Shown in pieces: positions 57,726 through 64,000 of a stretch of 64,000 nucleotides of DNA; positions within the stretch are counted from its first letter, which is position 1; every line of letters begins with the position of its first letter. Made by a program: the position numbers and the translations under genes. The notes under the pieces were generated by a model, which saw nothing but the letters and a program-made list of their open reading frames with translations, did no database searches and was not told where the DNA came from. The stretch is from Plesiomonas shigelloides (GTDB lineage: Bacteria; Pseudomonadota; Gammaproteobacteria; Enterobacterales; CAMTGL01), in the NCBI RefSeq assembly GCF_900087055.1, contig NZ_LT575468.1:2147773-2211772 (forward strand), written 5' to 3'.

Positions 57726-59021
57726 TTAATGGAACAGGGTGTAGAAGATTGCGGAGATAGCCACACAACCGATAAAGGTCACGAAGATGTTGCTTGGCGC
57801 GCCAGCATATTTCTTCATGGCTGGTACTTTGCGTACTGCATACATTGGCATGATGAACAGCAGCAGAGCGATTACCGGGCCACCCAGCATTTCAATGATG
57901 TGCAGGATGCTTGGGTTCCACGTTGCAACAGCCCAAGTGGTCAGCAGAATGAACACTGCGGTGATGCGGTTCAGGGTATTGATACCTACGGTTTTACCCT
58001 TACGACGCGCCGCTTTCAGGATCAGACCGTTCAGACCTTCACGGGTGCCCAAGTAGTGACCCAGGAAAGATTTGGTGATAGCAACAAAGGCAATCATTGG
58101 TGCCAGATACGCGATCAGCGGGTTCTGGAACTTGTTCGCCAAGTAAGACAGGATTGAGATGTTATCCGCCTTCGCTTGTGCCAGCTCAGCTGGAGACAGG
58201 CTCAGCACACAGCTGAATACGAAGAACATAACAGTGATCACCATCATGATGTGGCTCATCATCAGAATGCGTGAGCTCTTGGCATCAGCCATGTCACCGT
58301 ACTGCTGCTTTTGCTCTACGGCAAAAGAAGAGATGATTGGTGAGTGGTTGAAAGAGAACACCATTACTGGGATCACCAGCCACAGAGTTTTCAGCACGTT
58401 GCCGATACCGTTACCGCCCGCTGGCACATAATGGAAAATGGCAGTGTTCCACTCAGGGATCAGGAACAGAGACATCAGCACCAGTACGGCCACAAATGGG
58501 AATACCAGTACGCTCATGGCTTTAACGATCAGCTTTTCACCACAGGCCACAATCGCCATCAGGCCCACGATCAGCACCAGAGACAGGATCGCACGCGGAG
58601 GTGGGGTCATGTGCAGCTGGTTCAGCATGAAGCTTTCAACGGTGTTAGTGATCGCCACGCTGTATACCAACAGGATCGGGTAGATCGCGAAGAAATACAG
58701 GAAGGTGATCAGATAACCGGCGGTTGAGCCAAAGTGCTCTTCTACCACTTCAGTGATGTCGTCGCCCTGACGGCCAGAGCCAGACAGTACGAAGCGGCAC
58801 AGTGCACGGTGTGCAAAGAAGGTCATTGGCAGAGCCAGAATCGCCATCACCAGCAGAGGCCAGATACCACCGATACCGGCTTCGATAGGCAGGAACAGCG
58901 TACCCGCACCTACCGCCGTACCGTACAGGCCCAGCATCCAAGTGATGTCACTTTTATTCCACTTCATGGTCGCCGCATTGGCGCCTTGAGTCGTTGCTTG
59001 TTTCGCTACTGTGTGATCCAT
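57726..59021 (-). CDS. sdaC: Serine transporter, SdaC-like
   Basis: HAAAP-family proton-serine symporter, inner membrane, 11 helices. The 431-residue product begins at ATG 59021 ([26 protein letters not shown]), after which homology to E. coli SdaC (429) is continuous: [88 protein letters not shown]. No serine deaminase gene sits next to it. A long 670-bp region upstream suggests complex regulation. Confidence 0.95.
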   Translation of the reverse strand: MDHTVAKQATTQGANAATMKWNKSDITWMLGLYGTAVGAGTLFLPIEAGIGGIWPLLVMAILALPMTFFAHRALCRFVLSGSGRQGDDITEVVEEHFGSTAGYLITFLYFFAIYPILLVYSVAITNTVESFMLNQLHMTPPPRAILSLVLIVGLMAIVACGEKLIVKAMSVLVFPFVAVLVLMSLFLIPEWNTAIFHYVPAGGNGIGNVLKTLWLVIPVMVFSFNHSPIISSFAVEQKQQYGDMADAKSSRILMMSHIMMVITVMFFVFSCVLSLSPAELAQAKADNISILSYLANKFQNPLIAYLAPMIAFVAITKSFLGHYLGTREGLNGLILKAARRKGKTVGINTLNRITAVFILLTTWAVATWNPSILHIIEMLGGPVIALLLFIMPMYAVRKVPAMKKYAGAPSNIFVTFIGCVAISAIFYTLFH

Positions 59022-59692
59022 AGGTTTATCTTCAAAGTATTTATAAAAAAACGTTATCAGTAGGTTGAAACGATTCAAGCTACAACGTGAGCCAGAGTGC
59101 GATAAAAAACACATACAGTTGTGCCCTGCCAAAGCAAGGGGCAGCAAAATAACCATCCATTGGAAAATTGCTCAGAGATGAGCCTGATATTGTCTGCAAC
59201 CGCTGTTCCAGCAGCTGTTATCGCCGTGTTTCAACCTCTGCGAAAAAGGTTCTTGGTTTCAGCGCTGACTGTCTGATTGATTTTTGATATGGGCTGTCAG
59301 ACGCTGGAATTACTTTTGTTCACTCTGTCTGGTAGCGCAGCGTTGCGGCTGGTTATCTGCATGCACCCGAAGGAATACAAACAACGAGATGTGCAATAAG
59401 TTGCCCTACCAATAAGAGGGCGCCATTATAGCGACTGGCAGCCATTGGTCGAGTCCTAAATCACACTTTTTATAGGGGATAGGGAGATTTATAACGCAAT
59501 AAAGAGAGATCGATCACATAAATTTATTTTCCCTGCGCACGGGATGCGTAAACTTTCAACAGTGAAGTTGCTCACAAAATAGCAGTTGGTTTAATTTTCA
59601 TCACCGACAAACGCGTCATCACCTTAGAGCGCAACGCCGGATAAGCTGAGTTCTACTGATGCCGGTGATAAAAAACGAAGCGATTGTCTAGC
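59022..59692. other. 671-bp upstream region of sdaC
   Basis: No gene seen between sdaC and elaA. A possible CRP-type site, TGTGATCGATCTCTCT on the minus strand (59518-59503), has one good half only. The rest has no clear repeats or hairpins. Confidence 0.45.
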
Positions 59693-60214
59693 TTAGTGCC
59701 CTAATCGGTTCATGCCGATATGTGGAATACCGTCTTCCAGATACCCTTCCCCGCATGCCTCAAACCCGTGCTGACCGTAATAGCCTTGCAGGTGAGCTTG
59801 CGCACTCAGGTGGATAGACGCGCTCGGCCAGTGCTGTTCACACAACATGATGCCTTGCTGGATCAAATCATGACCAATGCCTTGACCACGGTATGGCGCG
59901 CGGGTAATCACACGACCAATCACCGGCATAGATGAATCCAACTCACCATGGCCTACCGTACCCGGCGCCATAATGCGCAAGTAAGCGGCCAGTGTTTCAC
60001 CGTCATAACCCAGCACATGGTAAGTCTGCGGCAGCAAATCCAACCCATCAATATCTTGATAAGCACAGGCTTGCTCCACCACGAAGACTTCCGCTCGTAA
60101 CTGTAACAACTGGTAGAGTTCAGTGGAGGAGAGCTCGGCAAAGGTACAGGCTTTCCATTGCAGCGAAGGTGAACACGACGACATTCCACGTTTCCTTATG
60201 TTCTGATCAACCAT
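59693..60214 (-). CDS. elaA: GNAT acetyltransferase ElaA
   Basis: A 173-residue acyltransferase. It aligns with E. coli ElaA: LYQLLQLRAEVFVVEQACAYQDIDGLD, VIGRVITRAPYRGQGIGHDLIQQGI with the acetyl-CoA loop RGQGIGHDL, IHLSAQAHLQGYYGQHGF, and the end YLEDGIPHIGMNRLG. Two starts are possible, ATG 60214 and ATG 60184; both have AGGA 8 bases before. The acceptor is unknown. It is divergent from the next GNAT gene. Confidence 0.93.
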   Translation of the reverse strand: MVDQNIRKRGMSSCSPSLQWKACTFAELSSTELYQLLQLRAEVFVVEQACAYQDIDGLDLLPQTYHVLGYDGETLAAYLRIMAPGTVGHGELDSSMPVIGRVITRAPYRGQGIGHDLIQQGIMLCEQHWPSASIHLSAQAHLQGYYGQHGFEACGEGYLEDGIPHIGMNRLGH

Positions 60215-60506
60215 ACAGTTTTTCCTGTTTTTAACGGTTTTCTCTGCCGTAGACGAGCGGAGAAATGTAACTTTTCCCTCTGAATATTAAAATTTTCATG
60301 CAAGGAAAATGCATAATAGCGCATAAATCGTGCGCCGCAACCGGAAAAACATCACGCTCCGTCATGCAGTGATGTTCATATAATCAGCTGAATTCCCTGT
60401 AATATTTTGCGATACAGATAAACAAATTTACCCCCTATCCCCCTGTATATCTGCGGTAATTAAGATATGCTCACTCTATAGGCGAACCAGCCCACGGAGT
60501 ATGAGC

Positions 60507-60944
60507 ATGCAAGAGATACACATTTCCGATCAGCGTAAAGATGTGGATGATGAGCTGGTCTATCAATTTTTGTCTGGCCAAAGTGGTTGGGCGCGCCGTA
60601 TTCCACGGGAAACCCTGCTGCGCGGATTGGATCACTCGCTATGTTTTACGGCGCTAAAAGGTGACGAGCAGGTTGGTTTTTGCCGCGTCATCTCTGACTA
60701 CGCCACCTTTGCATATCTGTGTGATGTGTTTGTGGTAGAGAGTTGCCGCGGACAAGGTATTGCCGGTTCGATGCTAGAGGCGGTGATGGAGCATCCTGAT
60801 TTGCAAGGATTACGTCGGTTTGTGCTGACCACCAGCGATGCGCACGCGCTGTACAACAAGTACGGCTTTGAGCCACTGGCGCGGCCACAAAGTTTTATGG
60901 AAATTCATGACCCGAATATCTATAAACGGGCAGATGACGAATAA
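60507..60944 (+). CDS. GNAT-family N-acetyltransferase
   Basis: A 145-residue acetyltransferase. Motif A is VFVVESCRGQGIAGSMLEAVM, with the acetyl-CoA-binding RGQGIAGS, and motif B is TSDAHALYNKYGFEPL. The N-terminus (VDDELVYQFLSGQSGWARRIPRETLLRGLDHS) is typical of a widespread small GNAT group. ATG 60507 has GGAG 7 bases before; ATG 60501 is too close to that site. It converges on menE through a perfect terminator. Confidence 0.9.
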   Translation: MQEIHISDQRKDVDDELVYQFLSGQSGWARRIPRETLLRGLDHSLCFTALKGDEQVGFCRVISDYATFAYLCDVFVVESCRGQGIAGSMLEAVMEHPDLQGLRRFVLTTSDAHALYNKYGFEPLARPQSFMEIHDPNIYKRADDE

Positions 60945-60945
60945 T

Positions 60946-60975
60946 AAAAAACGGCAGGAATTCCTGCCGTTTTTT
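60946..60975. terminator. Bidirectional terminator before menE
   Basis: AAAAAACGGCAGGAA followed by its exact reverse complement, a perfect 30-bp palindrome with A and T flanks. It serves the GNAT gene (+) and menE (-). Confidence 0.93.
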
Positions 60976-61048
60976 TCGGTATTGTTCGCTACAGTTGCCG
61001 CCATACTCAGCTCACTGTTCTGGCCGGTCTGGCCGGATACACCACGCA

Positions 61049-62560
61049 TTACAGCGGCGGTGGGCCACTTGCTAGCCAATCGGCAACCGCTTTACGCGCA
61101 ATTTTAATGCCGCCGCCGCCAAAGCCGTCGGGTAAGCAAAAATAGTGCAGCGGACGCTGAAATCCCGCCAGATGCGTTTTCGCCCACGACCGTAGCTCCT
61201 CTGCCACCGCGCTGGCATCAAACGCCGTATCCGCCGAAGAGTTGAATTGCAACACCGCCACCGGTCGCTGCCCAAACTCCGCATCTGCAACCGGCAGAAC
61301 AAACGCCTGCAACACCTGCGGATGCAGCGCCAGCCCACGTTCGATTTGCTCTGGCTGGATATTTTCGCCGCCACTGATAAACAAGTTATCAAGGCGACCT
61401 AAAATCACCAACTCGCCGTCGCGCATGCAGCCACGATCGCGAGTGGCAAACCAACCTTGGTCGTTCGTCAGTGGCTGCAAAGCCCCATCGCGCCAGTACC
61501 CCAGCGCCAGTGGCGCGCCACGCACCCACACTTCTTCGTCGCGCAAACACAGTTCACGGCGTGGCAAACATAACCCTACGCCAGAGCGACTGTCTGCCGC
61601 TTTCGCCGTCACCGTCGAGGCCATTTCGGTCATGCCGTAGCCGCACCAGCAGTGGATCCCCGCCGCTTGCGCTTGCTGCGTCAACGCCACGGGGATCACC
61701 GCGCCGCCCAGCAACACTTGCCGCAGTGATGGCAGCGACTGCGGTTGCTGCAACAATCGGTACAGTTGGGTCGGCACTAAAGAGGCATGACTACAACCTT
61801 GTAGCGCCTGCGCTAAATCACGCAGTGGACGACACACTAAGGTCGCGCCACGCAGCAGCCAGCGCCAGACAATCCCCTGCCCGGAGACATGGAACAGCGG
61901 CAAACTGAGCAACCAGCTGTCGTGCGCAGTGAACGGCAACATTTGCAACAGCCCATCGGCACTGGCCAAATGGCACTCCGCCGAATGCACCACGCCTTTC
62001 GGTAGGCCGCCAGAGCCAGAGGTCAAGGTCACGGTCGCCGGACGCGTCGCGTCCCACGCCACAGGAGCAGCAGCGACAACAGGGCTGACTTCCAACGCGT
62101 TATTAGCCGCTGACGAAGCGCTGTGCGCCGCATCAACGCTAAACAGCTGCACGCTAAAGAGCAGCGGAGCCGTCAACATCTCCACGCCGGCAGAGTCAAA
62201 AGCATCGACGACCGCCGGCTCAGCGTTCATCTCACCATCAGTAGCGGGCATTGCAATGCCAAATCGGACATCCAACGCCGCGCACAGCGCCACTTGTCGC
62301 TCACGCGGCAGCTGTGGATTAACCGGCACCACGCGCGCACCGCATTCCAACACGGCCAGATAGTTGAGCAGCAGCGCCGGACTATTACGCCCAATCAGCG
62401 CCACTGCACAACCTTCTGACACGCCGCATTCAGCCAAATAGGCCGCACGCTGCGACACACGCTGCGCCAGCTGTTGCCAGCTTAAGGTGTCAGACTCTGT
62501 GCGCAGTGCCACCGCCTGTGGCGAATGTGTTGCCCAGTAGCGCCACGGACACACGTCCAT
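61049..62560 (-). CDS. menE: O-succinylbenzoate-CoA ligase
   Basis: Activates o-succinylbenzoate with CoA in menaquinone synthesis. 503 residues from ATG 62560 (MDVCPWRYWATHSPQAVALR); the frame runs open further into menC, but that part is only overlap. AMP-binding core: TLTSGSGGLPKGVVHS, LLSLPLFHVSGQGIVWRWL, GYGMTEMAST, YWRDGALQPL, RDRGCMRDGELVILGRLDNLFISGGENI. It is longer than E. coli MenE (451), because of an Ala/Ser-rich insert of about 45 residues near residues 125-170 and a longer C-terminal part. It is 14 bases after menC. Confidence 0.93.
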   Translation of the reverse strand: MDVCPWRYWATHSPQAVALRTESDTLSWQQLAQRVSQRAAYLAECGVSEGCAVALIGRNSPALLLNYLAVLECGARVVPVNPQLPRERQVALCAALDVRFGIAMPATDGEMNAEPAVVDAFDSAGVEMLTAPLLFSVQLFSVDAAHSASSAANNALEVSPVVAAAPVAWDATRPATVTLTSGSGGLPKGVVHSAECHLASADGLLQMLPFTAHDSWLLSLPLFHVSGQGIVWRWLLRGATLVCRPLRDLAQALQGCSHASLVPTQLYRLLQQPQSLPSLRQVLLGGAVIPVALTQQAQAAGIHCWCGYGMTEMASTVTAKAADSRSGVGLCLPRRELCLRDEEVWVRGAPLALGYWRDGALQPLTNDQGWFATRDRGCMRDGELVILGRLDNLFISGGENIQPEQIERGLALHPQVLQAFVLPVADAEFGQRPVAVLQFNSSADTAFDASAVAEELRSWAKTHLAGFQRPLHYFCLPDGFGGGGIKIARKAVADWLASGPPPL

Positions 62561-62574
62561 CACCGGCAGATCGC

Positions 62575-63546
62575 TTAACACGGCCAGACTTTTTCCAGCT
62601 GACTCACTGACCACAGCGGTAGCGCGCTGTCTGGCCACGGACGCAGCACTTGTGCTTGCATCATCGACAGCGTATCCAAGCCCGGCATGGTGTCCGGCGT
62701 CAGCCAAGCGGCCACCCGCGCCAACTGCGTTAAGCCTAAGCTCGACTCAATCGATGAGCTGATGACAGCAATCAGACCGGCCGCATGCGCTTGTTCAACC
62801 AACATCTGGCAACGTTGCAGGCTACCCACCAGCGTAGGCTTGATCACTATCGCCGACACGCCGTCTTGTGCTTGCACCTCAAAGCCTTCATCACGCACGG
62901 TTTCATCCCACGCGATATTGATGCCGGTGTACTGCGCATAATCGAGACTTTCTTGCGGGGTTTTGCATGGCTCTTCCAAGAACTGAATGCGCGGACGGTA
63001 ATCCGGATTCACATACTTAGCAAAGCCTTCGGCTTTAGCACGAGTCCACGCACGATTGGCATCTAAGCGCAGTTTCAGATCTGGCAGCGCTTCGAGCAGC
63101 ATATTCACAATCATGCCGTCGCGCACCGATTCATACAGTCCGACCTTGACCTTCGCGATCTTCTCACCCGGCATCGCGTTTAATGCGGCAAACAGATCGT
63201 CTGGATCGCCCGAGCACAATGGCACGGTGCGGTAATCACCGGCCTGTGGCAGCGAGCCATCCAGCTCGGCCAGCGCACAGCTGGTACCAAAGGCGACCGA
63301 TGGCCACTGTGGCTCAGCCGGTGTTTCACCCGCTAACCACGCGCTCAGCCACGCTTGAGTCTCTTCTTGCGCTTGTGCCAGCGTTTCGGTGCTGAAATAC
63401 GGTAGCGGGGCGATTTCGCCCCAGCCTTCGCGCTCATCCTGCTGCACATGCAAAATCAAGCCTTCGCGCGTCTTAAGTGGACGGTTGCGAAGGCCGATGC
63501 CTGCCTCCATCGGCAGGCTGTAACGGTACAGAGTCGCGGTTCTCAT
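62575..63546 (-). CDS. menC: o-Succinylbenzoate synthase
   Basis: Dehydrates SHCHC to o-succinylbenzoate; enolase superfamily. 323 residues. Catalytic lysine in [10 protein letters not shown], metal ligands in [15 protein letters not shown] and IAWDET, and the second lysine in IVIKPTLVG. Full length (E. coli 320). It follows menB by 21 bases and precedes menE, the conserved menBCE order. Confidence 0.96.
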   Translation of the reverse strand: MRTATLYRYSLPMEAGIGLRNRPLKTREGLILHVQQDEREGWGEIAPLPYFSTETLAQAQEETQAWLSAWLAGETPAEPQWPSVAFGTSCALAELDGSLPQAGDYRTVPLCSGDPDDLFAALNAMPGEKIAKVKVGLYESVRDGMIVNMLLEALPDLKLRLDANRAWTRAKAEGFAKYVNPDYRPRIQFLEEPCKTPQESLDYAQYTGINIAWDETVRDEGFEVQAQDGVSAIVIKPTLVGSLQRCQMLVEQAHAAGLIAVISSSIESSLGLTQLARVAAWLTPDTMPGLDTLSMMQAQVLRPWPDSALPLWSVSQLEKVWPC

Positions 63547-63567
63547 AATAGGAATAATTATTCTAAA

Positions 63568-64000
63568 TTACGGATTACGTTTGAATTTGCTGAAATCTGG
63601 CTGACGCTTCTCATTGAAAGCGTTGCGTCCTTCCTGACCTTCTTCGGTCATGTAGAACAGCATAGTGGCATTACCTGCCAGCTCTTGCAGACCCGCTTGG
63701 CCATCACAGTCAGCGTTCAGCGCCGCTTTCAGGCAACGCAGAGCCATCGGGCTGTTGCGCAGCATTTCACGACACCAGCGCACGGTTTCGCGCTCCAGCT
63801 GCTCCAGTGGAACAACGGTGTTCACCAGACCCATGTCTAGCGCTTGCTGCGCATCGTACATGCGGCACAGGAACCAAATTTCGCGCGCTTTTTTCTGGCC
63901 GACGATGCGAGCCATGTAAGACGCACCCCAGCCGCCGTCGAAGGAGCCGACTTTCGGGCCAGTTTGACCAAATTGGGCATTTTCAGCCGCAATCGTCAGG
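63568..64000 (-). CDS. menB: 1,4-dihydroxy-2-naphthoyl-CoA synthase, 5' end outside window
   Basis: Crotonase-fold enzyme closing the second ring of the menaquinone precursor. The reading frame stays open to the right edge; 143 residues are present, about half of the usual 285. Present blocks: [66 protein letters not shown] and the end [15 protein letters not shown], nearly identical to E. coli. The upstream part, including the oxyanion-hole region, is beyond 64000. Confidence 0.97.
   Translation of the reverse strand, partial: LTIAAENAQFGQTGPKVGSFDGGWGASYMARIVGQKKAREIWFLCRMYDAQQALDMGLVNTVVPLEQLERETVRWCREMLRNSPMALRCLKAALNADCDGQAGLQELAGNATMLFYMTEEGQEGRNAFNEKRQPDFSKFKRNP

Noticed and set aside
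57324..57760. Short hydrophobic frames after the tyrP pair
   Set aside because: Leu/Phe/Cys strings produced by T- and C-rich DNA; no ribosome sites, and terminators on both sides.
59503..59518. CRP site upstream of sdaC
   Set aside because: Only one half (TGTGA) matches; the other half is too poor to list as a site.
1..64000. CRISPR arrays, tRNA and rRNA genes, prophage modules
   Set aside because: No regularly spaced repeats, no cloverleaf with CCA end, no rRNA segments and no phage structural genes were recognised anywhere in the window.

Overview
The window is chromosomal DNA of a gammaproteobacterium close to the Enterobacterales, Vibrionales and Aeromonadales. Many proteins align nearly end to end with E. 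coli families (PepN, PncB, PntAB, Prc, ProQ, LetAB, RpsA, GyrA, NrdAB, MenBCE). The gene order hisC2-aroA-cmk-rpsA-ihfB-lapAB-pyrF-yciH, the tandem TyrP transporters and the lack of enteric-type neighbours at several joints would fit Plesiomonas, but that genus is an inference from memory and was not tested. No rRNA, tRNA, CRISPR array, integrase or complete mobile element was seen.

Layout. 1-17983 is dense core: pepN (cut by the window edge), a NUDIX hydrolase, pncB, a DEAD-box helicase, pntAB behind an unusual structured leader with a six-codon ORF, a secreted unknown, prc-proQ-msrC, and letA-letB. From about 18000 to 27700 the style changes. This stretch is AT-rich and poorly packed. It holds three decayed IS1-family elements, a wrecked sodC plus a second sodC-like scrap, several small secreted or membrane-anchored proteins in one minus-strand run (two are clear tandem paralogues), short C-terminal gene remnants, and an intact msrPQ pair. 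It reads as an accessory region that has lost and gained pieces.

From 27722 onward, core genes resume. There is a LysR regulator divergent from a secreted metallo-beta-lactamase-fold enzyme, then a GNAT acetyltransferase, a DUF4431-like secreted protein, cytochrome b561, and yciH-pyrF-lapB-lapA-ihfB-rpsA-cmk-aroA-hisC all on the minus strand. Next come gnd (a Bacillus-like type), serC, an HdeA-like acid chaperone, gyrA, ubiG with a HAD phosphatase, nrdA-nrdB-yfaE, and a CinA-like protein. Two tyrP copies lie behind TyrR-type boxes, followed by an SdaC-type serine transporter, two acetyltransferases and menE-menC-menB (menB is cut by the right edge).

Functional threads. NAD(P) metabolism is represented by pncB, pntAB and the CinA-like protein. 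Aromatic amino acids are represented by aroA, hisC2 and the two TyrP. Methionine-sulfoxide repair is represented by msrC and msrPQ. Envelope maintenance is represented by letAB, prc and lapAB. Deoxynucleotide supply is represented by nrdAB-yfaE under probable NrdR/DnaA control. The most interesting items are the pntA leader, the IS1/sodC graveyard, the tandem small-protein cassette, a 14-bp duplication at the msrP-msrQ joint, and an orphan terminator that may mark an sRNA.
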